Shown piece after piece: positions 9,691 through 19,100 of a stretch of DNA of 36,240 nucleotides. Position 1 is the first letter of the stretch, and each line of letters begins with the position of its first letter. Origin of the DNA: Clostridia bacterium (GTDB taxonomy: Bacteria > Bacillota > Clostridia > Oscillospirales > CAG-272); the NCBI GenBank assembly GCA_017454525.1, contig JAFTCT010000086.1, forward strand, positions 1 through 36,240, read 5' to 3'. The notes beneath the pieces are model-generated. The model worked only from the letters and a program-made list of their open reading frames with translations. It made no database searches and was not told the DNA's origin. The position numbers and the translations under genes were made by a program.

Positions 9691-9722
9691 AAGCAGACCG
9701 CTTCGTTTGAAGCGGTCTGCTT
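9691..9722 (-). terminator. Hairpin downstream of rpsU
   Basis: A 14-bp perfect stem AAGCAGACCGCTTC (9691-9704) pairs with GAAGCGGTCTGCTT (9709-9722) around a 4-base loop, 13 bp after the rpsU stop. No strong U-run follows on the minus strand, so it may be a partial terminator or an mRNA-end stabiliser. Confidence 0.65.
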
Positions 9723-9735
9723 GCGCTGTCCGTGC

Positions 9736-9912
9736 TTACTTATACTTGCGCTTTCTTGCAGCTTCGGACTTCTTCTTTTTCTTCACGCTGGGCTTATCGT
9801 ACTGTTCTCTCTTTTTTGCTTCGGAAAGAATGCCGGAGCGTGCGATAGATCTCTTGAATCTACGAAGAGCGCTGTCGAGAGTCTCGTTCTCTTTCACTCT
9901 GATCTCTGCCAT
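9736..9912 (-). CDS. rpsU: 30S ribosomal protein S21
   Basis: This 58-residue, strongly basic protein runs from [10 protein letters not shown] to a Lys/Arg-rich end ([14 protein letters not shown]). It has the family core [18 protein letters not shown] followed by the [10 protein letters not shown] segment. S21 joins the small subunit near the 3' end of 16S rRNA and helps initiation. Length is typical of Bacillota S21. GGGAGGG lies 9-11 nt upstream of the ATG. It has its own near-perfect promoter (9956-9984) after the long leuS operon and a hairpin after its stop. Confidence 0.97.
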   Translation of the reverse strand: MAEIRVKENETLDSALRRFKRSIARSGILSEAKKREQYDKPSVKKKKKSEAARKRKYK

Positions 9913-9955
9913 GACTTATATCCCTCCCTTCGTGATCAAGAACAATTTCCATAGG

Positions 9956-9984
9956 ATTATACTATACTTTTTTTGTGTTGTCAA
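9956..9984 (-). promoter_or_regulatory. rpsU promoter
   Basis: Minus strand: TTGACA (9979-9984), 17 bp, TATAAT (9956-9961), matching the sigma-A consensus at all 12 positions. The transcript would start about 37 nt before the rpsU ATG. Confidence 0.92.
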
Positions 9985-10006
9985 GTATTATTTTTGCTTT
10001 TTTTGA

Positions 10007-12409
10007 TCATTTTACAACAATATTGACGAGTTTTCCGGGCACGACGATCTCCTTGACGACCGTTTTGCCGTCGATGAGCGCCGCGACGCGTTCGTCCGCC
10101 TTTGCGGCGGCGAGCATCGTCTCTCTGTCGGCGCCGTTCGGCACCTTCACGGTACCCTTGAATTTACCGCAGACCTGCAGGGCGATCTCGATCTCGTCGT
10201 CCACGGTCTTCGCCTCGTCGTATTCGGGGAAGGGGGCAAGCGAGCAGAAGCCGCCGAAGCCTTCCTTTTCCCAGATCTCCTCGCAGAGATGGGGCGCAAA
10301 GGGACAGAGCAGCCGTAAGAAGACCGAAAGTTCGTCCTTCGTGATGCCGGCGTGACCGTCGATCTCATTGAGCAGCGACATCAGCGCCGCGATCGCGGTG
10401 TTGAACTTCATTTCCTCGATATCAGAGGAGACCTTTTTGACGGCCTTGTGGAAGGAGGTGACCAGCCCCTTCGTTTCGCCCGTTCCCGCGGTCTTCTCCG
10501 GCAGATCCGCGACACGCTCCAAGAAGCGCTTGCAGCCGCGCACCGAACTGTCGTTCCAGGGCGCCGCCGCGCCGTAGTCGCCCATGAAGAGGACGTAGGT
10601 GCGCAGGGTGTCGGCGCCGTACTGATCGACGACGTCGAGCGGGTCGACGACGTTGCCCAGCGACTTTGACATCTTGACGCCGTTCGCGCCGAGGATCATG
10701 CCCTGCGCCGAGCGTTTCGCATAGGGCTCGCTTGTCGGCACGACGCCGATATCGTAAAGGAACTTGTGCCAGAAGCGCGAGTAAATGAGGTGGCGGGTGA
10801 CGTGCTCCATACCGCCGTTATACCAGTCGACCGGCAGCCAATAGCGCAGTTTTGCTTCATCTGCGAGGCACTTGTCGTTTTTGGGGTCGATATAGCGCAG
10901 GTAGTACCAGGAGGAGCCCGCCCACTGGGGCATGGTGTCGGTCTCGCGTTTCGCCTTTCCGCCGCACTTCGGGCAGGAGCAGTTGACGAAACTTCCGATC
11001 TTTGCAAGCGGGCTCTCGCCGCCCTCGCCCGGCTCGAAATTCTCGACCTGCGGGAGTTTCAGGGGCAGTTCCTCATAGGGAACGCCGACCATGCCGCACT
11101 TCGGACAGTGAACGATCGGGATCGGTTCGCCCCAGTATCTCTGACGGTTGAACGCCCAGTCCTTCATCTTGTACTGCACGCCCTTTTCGCCGATGCCCTT
11201 TTCCTCGAGATAACGGAGCATCGCGGCGATCGAATCCTTCTTGTTTTCGTAGACGTTCAGGAAGCCGGAGTTGACCATCGGTCCGTCGCCGGTGTACGCC
11301 TCTTTGGAGATGTCGCCGCCCTTGATGACCTCGATGATGTCGATGCCGAATTTCTTGGCGAAGGCGTAGTCGCGCTCGTCGTGCGCGGGCACCGCCATGA
11401 TCGCGCCGGTGCCGTAGCCCATCATCACGTAGTCGGAGATATAGATCGGGATCTCCTTGCCGTTGACCGGGTTGATCGCCGAGATGCCTCTGATGCAGAC
11501 GCCGGTCTTGTCCTTCACGAGCTGCGTGCGCTCGAATTCGGTCTTCTTCTGGCATTCCGCCTTGTAGGCGTCAAGCTCTTCCTTGTTTTCGATGCGGTCG
11601 CGCAGCGTGTCGAGCAGCGGATGCTCGGGCGCGATGACCATGAAGGTCACGCCGAACAGCGTGTCGCAGCGCGTCGTATAGATGCGCAGTTTCTCACTTG
11701 AGCCCTTGATGCTGAAATTGACGAAGGCGCCGTAGGATCTGCCGATCCAGTTTTCCTGCTGCATACGGATGTTGGCGGGATAGTCGACCCCGTCGAGTCC
11801 CTCCAGCAGTTTGTCGGCGTACGCCGTGATGCGCAGATACCAGACGTCCTTGGATTTCTGTACGACCTCGCTGTGGCAGATGTCGCACTTGCCGCCCTGG
11901 CTGTCCTCGTTCGACAGAACGACCTTGCAGGAGGGGCAGTAGTTGACGAGCGTCTTGTCGCGGAAGACCAGACCCGCGTCGAACATTTTACGGAAGATCC
12001 ACTGTGTCCATTTGTAGTAGTTTTCGTCGGTCGTGTCTACCACGCGATCCCAGTCGAAGCCAAATCCGACTTTCTTCAACTGCTCGGTGAAATGACGGAT
12101 GTTCCGATCGGTGACCGTGCGCGGATGTACGCCGTTCTTGATCGCGTAGTTCTCGGTGGGCAGACCGAAGGCGTCGAATCCGATCGGGAAGAGGACGTTA
12201 TAGCCCTGCATCCTGCGTTTTCTCGTGACGACCTCCAGACCCGAATACGCCTTGATGTGTCCGACGTGCATCCCGGCGCCCGACGGATAGGGAAATTCGA
12301 TCAGTCCGTAGAATTTCGGACGGGAAAAGTCGTCGGTCGCGGCAAAGATCTTCTTTTCCTCCCAGCGGTCCTGCCATTTCTTTTCGATAGACTTGAAATC
12401 GTATTTCAT
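10007..12409 (-). CDS. leuS: Leucyl-tRNA synthetase
   Basis: This 800-residue class Ia synthetase attaches leucine to tRNA-Leu. The HIGH-type motif is HVGH (48-51), with FPYPSGAGMHVGH around it, and the KMSKS loop is at 579-583. A CP1 editing domain lies between them (VPAHDERDYAFAKKFG and the TTRCDTLFGVTFMVIAPEH region). Two zinc-type Cys pairs are visible (CPSC...CDIC and CPKCG...CPKCGG). The C-terminal domain is compact, as in bacterial LeuRS. The ATG has AAAGGAAG 7 nt upstream. It is the last gene of the long housekeeping block, 28 bp after rsfS. Confidence 0.98.
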   Translation of the reverse strand: MKYDFKSIEKKWQDRWEEKKIFAATDDFSRPKFYGLIEFPYPSGAGMHVGHIKAYSGLEVVTRKRRMQGYNVLFPIGFDAFGLPTENYAIKNGVHPRTVTDRNIRHFTEQLKKVGFGFDWDRVVDTTDENYYKWTQWIFRKMFDAGLVFRDKTLVNYCPSCKVVLSNEDSQGGKCDICHSEVVQKSKDVWYLRITAYADKLLEGLDGVDYPANIRMQQENWIGRSYGAFVNFSIKGSSEKLRIYTTRCDTLFGVTFMVIAPEHPLLDTLRDRIENKEELDAYKAECQKKTEFERTQLVKDKTGVCIRGISAINPVNGKEIPIYISDYVMMGYGTGAIMAVPAHDERDYAFAKKFGIDIIEVIKGGDISKEAYTGDGPMVNSGFLNVYENKKDSIAAMLRYLEEKGIGEKGVQYKMKDWAFNRQRYWGEPIPIVHCPKCGMVGVPYEELPLKLPQVENFEPGEGGESPLAKIGSFVNCSCPKCGGKAKRETDTMPQWAGSSWYYLRYIDPKNDKCLADEAKLRYWLPVDWYNGGMEHVTRHLIYSRFWHKFLYDIGVVPTSEPYAKRSAQGMILGANGVKMSKSLGNVVDPLDVVDQYGADTLRTYVLFMGDYGAAAPWNDSSVRGCKRFLERVADLPEKTAGTGETKGLVTSFHKAVKKVSSDIEEMKFNTAIAALMSLLNEIDGHAGITKDELSVFLRLLCPFAPHLCEEIWEKEGFGGFCSLAPFPEYDEAKTVDDEIEIALQVCGKFKGTVKVPNGADRETMLAAAKADERVAALIDGKTVVKEIVVPGKLVNIVVK

Positions 12410-12437
12410 AATAACTTCCTTTCAAACCGGCGTGCGG

Positions 12438-12830
12438 TCATTTTTCGGTCAACTGCGCTGAAATATCCACTTCTTTGGACGCCGCCCAGAGTTTTTCGAG
12501 ATTGTAGAAATTGCGGGTGTCCCTGTTGAAGATGTGCACGATCACAGAGGAAAAGTCGAGGACGATCCAGCTCGCCTCCTCGTAGCCCTCGATGCGGACG
12601 GGCGGAAGGGAACACTGCCCCATGCGGAACTCGATCTCTCCCGCGAAGGAGCGGAGCTGCGTGACGGTGGCGCCGTTGCAGATGATGAAATAGTCGGCGA
12701 TGATCGTTTCCTCCTCAACGTGCAGGAGCTTGATGCCCTTCGCGTCCTTGCGGTCGAGGATGTCGATGATCTTATCCGCGATCTCGCGGGGAGACGCCGC
12801 GGACAGATCGGTAATTTTGAATTCTTCCAT
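12438..12830 (-). CDS. rsfS: Ribosome silencing factor RsfS
   Basis: This 130-residue RsfS/YbeB/Iojap protein binds ribosomal protein L14 and blocks subunit joining when nutrients are scarce. Family landmarks are KGIKLLHVEEETIIADYFII near 31-50, the CNGATVTQLRSFA helix, and EASWIVLDFSSVIVHIF near 95-111. The ATG follows an AAAGGAT site. It lies between nadD-yqeK and leuS; nadD-yqeK-rsfS order is a common Bacillota arrangement. Confidence 0.95.
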   Translation of the reverse strand: MEEFKITDLSAASPREIADKIIDILDRKDAKGIKLLHVEEETIIADYFIICNGATVTQLRSFAGEIEFRMGQCSLPPVRIEGYEEASWIVLDFSSVIVHIFNRDTRNFYNLEKLWAASKEVDISAQLTEK

Positions 12831-12854
12831 ATTCGATCCTTTCTGAAATCGGAT

Positions 12855-14105
12855 TTATTTCGTATAGTATTCCGAAGCCGCCAGCGTCTGCGGGTGGATG
12901 TACGATCCCTTGCCGCGCAGATGGGCGACGGTGGTATTGAGATATTTCTCCATGCAGTCGTCGAGCAGCGCTTCGCAGACTCTTCCGGCCTGCGCTTTCT
13001 CGTAAAAGTACCTGCGCAGCGCCTTGCATTCGGGGTAGGGACGGGTCTTTTCGATATAGTCGGCAAGGCACAGGACCTTTTCGATGACCGTCATTCCCGG
13101 CTTTCCCGTCGTGTGGCAGCAAATCGCGTCCACGCCCTCTTTCTCAAGGTGATATACGCGTTCGGCGACGAGCGCGCCGGTGAACTGATGCACGACGGCG
13201 GGACTTCTGAAGTCCTCCTCGTCCGGCTTTACGCCGAACTGCGCGAAGCACGCGCGCTGTTCCTCCGGGGAGCGCTCGTGCGTGACGTCGTGCAGGAGCG
13301 CCGCCTTGCGGAGGATAAAGGTCTCTCTTAACGGGAGCCCGAGCAGCCGCGCCATCGAGACGGTCTCGCGTTCGACCGACAGGACGTGCGCAAGCCGCGC
13401 CTCGCTGAGCTTCGTTTTCAGGTCTTCCCGCAGAAAGGAGAGCACGCCCTCGATATAGCCGTAGAGATCGCGCGAAACGATATAGTCCAGTACCGCCCGG
13501 TCGAGCGTTCTTGACATCGGCAGATACCCGTTCACGACGTCGCCCCGCCGGAGCTGCGCGCGCAGCTCGCTTGAGGAGACGACCAGCGGCTTGTACGCCG
13601 GGATCATAATGCGCGCGCCGAAGGCGTTTTCATAGTACGCCTTCTTTTCATCGAACAGACTCTCTTCATAGTCTTCCTCTCTGCGGTTGACGACGATCAC
13701 TGCCCGGGAAAAGATCTCCTCCGGGCGCATCCAGGAGTCGAGCGTCAAAAACATATCGGTGCCGACGAGCAGGAAGAGCTGTACGTCCTCAGCGTCGAAA
13801 TGCGCAAGCGTTTCCCAGGTGTAGGAGCGCCCTTCCTTCTTAAGCTCATAGTCGTCGACCGAGACGTTCCTGCCGCCGCAGTTATCAGGGGAAAAGAGGA
13901 TGCGCGTCATGTTCAGACGGTCTTCGGGCGTCGCGTCGCCCTCCAGGACCTTGTGCGGCGGAACGCCGGCGGGCATCACGCGCAGTTCGTCGAGCGCGCA
14001 GGAGTCGTAAAAGGAGAGCGCGCTCTTTTTATGTCCGTTGTGCGGCGGCGAAAAACTGCCGCCGTAGATACCCAGCTTCTTCATCTTTTTTTCGGAAAAG
14101 ATCAT
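12855..14105 (-). CDS. nadD: Fused nicotinate-nucleotide adenylyltransferase (NadD) / YqeK HD-domain hydrolase
   Basis: Residues 8-215 are NadD, which adenylates nicotinate mononucleotide in NAD synthesis. Evidence is the nucleotidyltransferase motif GGSFSPPHNGH (15-25), the VGTDMFLTLDSW segment (114-125) and the SSSELR signature (177-182). Residues 230-416 are a YqeK-type HD domain, with H240, the HD pair at 272-273, H306 and D349 as likely metal ligands. YqeK enzymes hydrolyse Ap4A symmetrically. In many Bacillota these are two adjacent genes; here there is one continuous frame with no internal stop. The ATG at 14105 overlaps the yhbY stop by 4 bp; an alternative start is the ATG at 14084, just before the NadD motif. 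Confidence 0.93.
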   Translation of the reverse strand: MIFSEKKMKKLGIYGGSFSPPHNGHKKSALSFYDSCALDELRVMPAGVPPHKVLEGDATPEDRLNMTRILFSPDNCGGRNVSVDDYELKKEGRSYTWETLAHFDAEDVQLFLLVGTDMFLTLDSWMRPEEIFSRAVIVVNRREEDYEESLFDEKKAYYENAFGARIMIPAYKPLVVSSSELRAQLRRGDVVNGYLPMSRTLDRAVLDYIVSRDLYGYIEGVLSFLREDLKTKLSEARLAHVLSVERETVSMARLLGLPLRETFILRKAALLHDVTHERSPEEQRACFAQFGVKPDEEDFRSPAVVHQFTGALVAERVYHLEKEGVDAICCHTTGKPGMTVIEKVLCLADYIEKTRPYPECKALRRYFYEKAQAGRVCEALLDDCMEKYLNTTVAHLRGKGSYIHPQTLAASEYYTK

Positions 14106-14614
14106 TTCTTTTTTTGGATCTCGAAGTCAAAGCGCGGCTTTGGGGGCCTGGAGGACGCCTGACGCGCGCTGCCCGATACGGGGTCGAAGGGACGGTTCGT
14201 TTTCGTCCTGCCGCCGCTCTTTTTGCCGCCTGTCGCGGCGGGCGCCGTCTTTGACCGCCCGCCGGCGGGTCTGCCGGCAGGAGTTTTCTTTTTGTCTTCT
14301 TTCTTCGTTTCGATCACGGCGAGCTTGTCGAGGTCGTAGATCCGATGCTCGGGCGAGATCTTGAAGAGCACGATCTTGTTCCCGATCACCTGCACCTGTT
14401 CGGCGTCGATCGCCGCGGAAATGCCCTCGATCGCCTCTTTCGGCGTGTACTCGCAGTTTTCAAGCAGTTTGATCTTGACGATCTCGTGGGCGCGCAGCGC
14501 GTCCTCGATGGAGGAAAGCATCGTTTCCTTGACGCCGCCCTTGCCGATCTGGAAGGCGGTGTCGATCGCCGTGGCTTGTGCGCGCAGGAACGCGCGCTGT
14601 TTGGCAGTCAGCAT
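14102..14614 (-). CDS. yhbY: YhbY/CRM-domain RNA-binding protein with basic tail
   Basis: Residues 1-97 form a CRM (YhbY) domain: MLTAKQRAFLRAQA, the GKGGV loop (24-28), AHEIVKIKLLENC (42-54) and QVIGNKIVLFK (75-85). These proteins associate with pre-50S particles. Residues 105-170 are an added tail rich in Lys, Arg, Gly and Pro that is probably disordered. YhbY alone is usually about 97 residues, so this is an extended form. The start overlaps the rdgB stop by 7 bp, and the end overlaps the NadD-YqeK start by 4 bp. Confidence 0.9.
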   Translation of the reverse strand: MLTAKQRAFLRAQATAIDTAFQIGKGGVKETMLSSIEDALRAHEIVKIKLLENCEYTPKEAIEGISAAIDAEQVQVIGNKIVLFKISPEHRIYDLDKLAVIETKKEDKKKTPAGRPAGGRSKTAPAATGGKKSGGRTKTNRPFDPVSGSARQASSRPPKPRFDFEIQKKK

Positions 14615-15231
14615 AAAGTATACCCGTATTCTTTCATTTTTTGTTTGAGGAGCGTTACGAACGCTTCCATAGAGCGCGCCCGGTGGGAAACGCGGTTCTT
14701 TTCCTCCGGGGAGAGCTCCGCGAAGGTCTTTGAGAGCGGCTCGTAGAAGAAGAGCGGATCGTAGCCGAACCCTCCCTTGCCGTGCCGTTCCTTAAGGATC
14801 CTTCCGGGACACTCGCCGCGCACCGTGAATTCGGCTTGCCTGCCGGGAAAGACGAGCGCGACGGCGGATACGAAGCGCGCGCCGCGCTTTTCGGGCGGCA
14901 GACCGCGCAGTTCAGAGAGAAGCTTGTCGTTGTTTCTTTCATAATCCGCCGGTTCTCCCGCGTAACGGGCGGAGTAAACGCCCGGCGCGCCGCCGAGCGC
15001 GTCGACCGAGAGACCCGAATCGTCCGCCATGCAGATATGACCCGTCGCGGCGCCCGCGCGCGCCTTGATGAGCGCGTTTTCCTCAAAGGTCGTTCCGTCC
15101 TCGACGATCTCCCCTTCAAAGCCGACGTCATGAAGCGACAGAACCTCGACGCCCGGTCCGATATCGCGCAGGAGGATCTCGCTGATCTCGCGCACCTTAT
15201 GCGCGTTTCCGGTAGCGATGAGCAGTTTCAT
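14608..15231 (-). CDS. rdgB: XTP/dITP diphosphatase (non-canonical purine NTPase)
   Basis: This 207-residue RdgB/HAM1-family enzyme removes deaminated purine nucleotides (ITP, dITP, XTP) from the nucleotide pool. The N-terminal substrate loop MKLLIATGNAHKVREI, the ADDSGLSVDALGG motif (about 68-80, metal/substrate site) with GVYSARYAG after it, and the C-terminal GGFGYDPLF and FAELSPEEKNRVSHRARS are all family hallmarks. GAGGAACC precedes the ATG. The gene lies 9 bp after ftsY and overlaps yhbY. Confidence 0.97.
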   Translation of the reverse strand: MKLLIATGNAHKVREISEILLRDIGPGVEVLSLHDVGFEGEIVEDGTTFEENALIKARAGAATGHICMADDSGLSVDALGGAPGVYSARYAGEPADYERNNDKLLSELRGLPPEKRGARFVSAVALVFPGRQAEFTVRGECPGRILKERHGKGGFGYDPLFFYEPLSKTFAELSPEEKNRVSHRARSMEAFVTLLKQKMKEYGYTLC

Positions 15232-15240
15232 TGCGGTTCC

Positions 15241-16152
15241 TCACGTTTCGTCAAAGAGGGCGTCGACGAAGGTGCGCGCCTCAAAGGGCTGCAGATCGTC
15301 GATCTTTTCCCCCACGCCGATGAACTTGACGGGGATGTCGAGTTCTTCCTTGACCGAGAGGATCACGCCGCCCTTGGCGGTGCCGTCCAGTTTCGTCAGG
15401 ACCAGACCCGTGATGTCCGCCGCGTTCTTGAACTCCTTCGCCTGCACGACGGCGTTCTGCCCGGTGGTCGCGTCGACGACCAGCAGGTTCTCCCTTGCGG
15501 CGCCGGGCATCTCGCGATTCAGCACCCGGTTGATCTTGGAAAGTTCATCCATCAGGTTCTTCTTGTTGTGCAGACGTCCCGCGGTGTCGACGATCAGAAC
15601 GTCGCCGCCGTGTTTCCTCGTGTACGCCGCCGCGTCGAATACCACCGCCGCGGGATCGGCGCCCTCGCTCTGCTTTATCAGATCGACGCCGACGCGGTCC
15701 GCCCAGATCTGGAGCTGGTCGATGGCGCCCGCGCGGAAGGTGTCCGCCGCCGCCAGCACGACCTTTTTGCCCTCCGCTTTCAGGATCGCCGAGAGCTTGG
15801 CGATCGTCGTGGTCTTGCCCACGCCGTTGACGCCGATGACCAGTATGACCGAGGGCGCGGTGTCGAGATGCAGTACGTCGTCCTTTCCGATGATCTCCAC
15901 CAGGATCTCCTTGAGCACCTCGAGCGCTTCCTCGCCGCCTTCGATCTTGCGCTCCTTGAGTTCGTCCCGCAGGCGCGCGATGATCTTTTCGGCGGTCGCG
16001 TAGCCGACGTCCGACATGATGAGCAGTTCTTCGAGTTCCTCGAGCTGCTCCTCGTCGACCTTGCGCATACTCTTGAAGAGTTTATGGACCTGTCCGAAGA
16101 CCGAGTCCTTCGTTTTTTTCAGCCCTTCTTTGATTTTTGAGAAAAGTCCCAT
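15241..16152 (-). CDS. ftsY: Signal recognition particle receptor FtsY
   Basis: This 303-residue SRP GTPase docks Ffh-ribosome complexes at the membrane. An NG-domain layout is visible: helical N domain (about 1-95), P-loop GVNGVGKTTT (107-116), DTFRAGA (137-143), DTAGR (189-193), TKLD (253-256) and GVGEKIDDLQPF near 279-290. The acidic A domain of proteobacterial FtsY is absent, as is usual in Bacillota; a short amphipathic N-terminus (MGLFSKIKEGLKK) could bind lipid. AAAGGAAA lies upstream of the ATG. The smc-ftsY neighbourhood matches many Gram-positive genomes. Confidence 0.98.
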   Translation of the reverse strand: MGLFSKIKEGLKKTKDSVFGQVHKLFKSMRKVDEEQLEELEELLIMSDVGYATAEKIIARLRDELKERKIEGGEEALEVLKEILVEIIGKDDVLHLDTAPSVILVIGVNGVGKTTTIAKLSAILKAEGKKVVLAAADTFRAGAIDQLQIWADRVGVDLIKQSEGADPAAVVFDAAAYTRKHGGDVLIVDTAGRLHNKKNLMDELSKINRVLNREMPGAARENLLVVDATTGQNAVVQAKEFKNAADITGLVLTKLDGTAKGGVILSVKEELDIPVKFIGVGEKIDDLQPFEARTFVDALFDET

Positions 16153-16173
16153 GACCGTTTCCTTTCCGCAGTA

Positions 16174-19100
16174 TCAGAATTTGATGCCCGTCTTCGCCTT
16201 GATCTCGTCAAAACGCAGGGGCAGGACTTTCGAGATCCCGCGCTCGCCCATCGTCACGCCGTACATCGTGTCCGCCGCTTCCATCGTGCCGCGGCGGTGG
16301 GTGATGATGATGAACTGCGTTTTCTCGCTGTACGCCCGCGCGTAGGAGGCGAAGCGCGCGACGTTCACTTCGTCGAGCGCCGCCTCGATCTCGTCGAGCA
16401 GGCAGAAGGGCGCGGGATTGACGCGCAGGATCGCGAAGAAGATGGCGATCGCCACGAAGACCTGTTCGCCGCCCGAGAGCAGGGAAAGACTCTTGATGAT
16501 CTTGCCCGGAGGGGCGACGGCGATCTCGATGCCGCTCTCAAGGATGTTCTCGGGATCGGTCAGCGAAAGCTCCGCCGTTCCGCCGCCGAACAGTTCCCTG
16601 AAGACGACGCGGAAATTGTCGTTGATCGCCGAAAAGACCTCCGAGAATTTTTCGCGCATCTCCTTTTCCAACGAAGAGATCACGGTGTTCAGTTCCGTCC
16701 GGGAGGTCGTCAGATCCTCATACTGCTTCGAGAGCGTGTCGTAGCGTTCCTTGACCTCCGCGTATTCGTCGATCGCGCCGACGTTGACGTTGCCGAGTTC
16801 CCGGATCCTCGCTTTGAGTTTGTTCTGCCTCGTAACAAAGGAAGAACGCGTGTCCTCGGTGACTTCTTCGGTCTGCAGCTCCTTCGCCTGGGCGTAGGAG
16901 AGCTCATACTCCTCCCACAGCTTCTGTGCAAAGCGGTCCTGCTCGCTCTTGATCGCTTCCATCTGCGCGTCGAGCTTGGTGTAGTCGCGCAGCAGGATCT
17001 CGCGGTGCGCGGCTTTTTCCTTCTGCAGCGCTCTGATCCCGGCGCTCTCTTTCTCGAATTCCTCGTTCTCTTTTTTTAATTCCGCGTCGGTCTCCTCGAG
17101 CGCTTTGAGCGCCGCCTCGAGCTTCTCTTTCCTTACTTCCTCGTCGGCTTTGTCCCGCTTGCAGCGCGCGCGCTTTTCAGAGAGCGCCGAAAGACCGTTC
17201 TGCAGTTCCGCGAGATCGTTTTTCGCCGAGGCGATCGCGGCGGTCGTTTCAAGGACCGAGCGCGCGTTGATCGCCTGATCCTTTTCCGCCGAGCTCTTTG
17301 AATAGAGCAGGGCGTTCTTTTCGTCGATGAGCCGCGTGCGCTCCTCCTCGAGCGCCTGCGCGCGCACCGTCAGTTTATCGGCGTAGATCTGACGCTCCGC
17401 CGCAGCCGTCACAGCCGCCGCGATCTCGTCCTCGATCGCCGCTTTGTTCTTGTTGAAGTTCGCCATCTGCGCGCCGAGCGTTTCGAGCGCCGTTTTCAGC
17501 GCCTCCTCCTGCGACAGATCGGTGTCCGCGCCAGCCTTGCGCACCTTGCAGTCGGTGTCGGCGGAGGCGTACATCACGCGCAGGATCTCCTCGGTCTGCT
17601 TTTCAAGCCCGAGACCGTTTTCAAGATCGGCGGCGTCCTTACGCAGGGCGGACAGCCTGTCTTCGACCGCCCCGAGCTCCCGTGAGATCTCTTCCTTTTC
17701 TTTTTCCAGGCGCGCGATCTCCGAAGAGCGCGTCAGGATCCCGGCGCTCTTCGCCGCGGCGCCCCCGGTAAAGGAACCGCCGGCGTTGACGATCTGTCCG
17801 TCGAGAGAGACCGTTCTGAATTTATAGGAGAATGCGCGCGAGATCGCCGAGCAGTCGTCGAGCGTTTCGCAGATCACCGTCCGTCCGAGCAGGAAGCGCA
17901 TGACCTTTTCGTATTTGAGGTCGAACTGCGCGATCTGATCGGCGCGTCCGATGAAGCCGCGCATCGCCGACAGCTTCCGCATATCGACGTCAAGATCCGT
18001 CGGGCGGATCGTCGAGAGCGGATAGAAGGTCGTCCTGCCGGCGCCCGTGCGCTTGAGCTCCTCGATCGCGCGCTTCGCCGCGTCGTCGTCCTCGGTGACG
18101 ATGTGCTGCAGCGCGCCGCCCAGCGCCACTTCAAAGGCGAGGGCGCAGCGCCCGTCGACCTTCAGAAGCTTCGATACCGGTCCGCAGACGCCCTGCAGAT
18201 CCCCTGAGGACGCCCTGTTCATCACCGTGCGCACGGCGTTTGAATACCCTTCGAAATGCTCCTCCATGCGCCGGAGGTTCTCGATGCGGCCGGCGACGGT
18301 ATCCGCCTTGACGCGCAGAACGGTCTGACTGTCGGTCAGACGCGCGCTTTCGGCGGCGTTCTCCTTCTGCCGTTCCTCGAACGACAGGATCTTCTCCCTC
18401 TGAAGCGTCAGCTGCGCGTTATAGTCCGCAAGCGTTTTTTCGGCGGCAAGCAGTTCCTTGCCCTCGGCTTCGATCTTTTCGCGCAGCGAAAGAAGACGCT
18501 CCTCGAGTTCCTCCTTGCGCTTTGCTTCGCCCTCCTTGCTGCCCTCGAGTCCCGAGAGCTTCAGGCGCAGTTCCTGCAGGGAGGTCTTCGCGCTCTCCAC
18601 GCTCGCGTCCGCGTCGTCGCGCTCCCTTGCGAGGGAGGCGATCTCCTTGCGGACGTCTTCGATCTCGGTCTGCTTGTCCGCGATATCCTTTTCGATCTGC
18701 GCGAAGGAGGCCTCGATCTTCTTCTGCTCCCTGCCCAGCTCCTCGAGAGACAGGGCAAGCGCGGCGCCGTCCTTCGTGCGCTTCTCGATCTCGCCCCGGA
18801 TGCGCGTCTCCTCGTCGTTATAATGGGCGACGTCGCGCTCGAACAGTCCGATGCGCGCGATCGCCTCGTATTTTTCGCCCGAGAGGCGGGCGGATTCCCT
18901 GTGCGCGTCCTCGCTTTTTTCCTTGTTCTCGTGCATACGCTCCAGAAGCAGGTCCGCGCGGCTGTCGAGCTGCTTTAAGGAGTCCTCGGCGATCTCGAGT
19001 TCGTGCCGGGTGATCTCAAAGCGCTCGGTCAGTTTCGCCGCGCGGGATTTGACGCTGTCGATCTCAAAGAGCCAGAGCGAAACGTCGACCGTCTTCTTTT

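Noticed and set aside
14782-16140. 452-codon plus-strand open frame opposite rdgB and ftsY
   Set aside because: Both underlying genes on the minus strand match strong families over their full length; the plus frame has shadow-type composition and no start signals.
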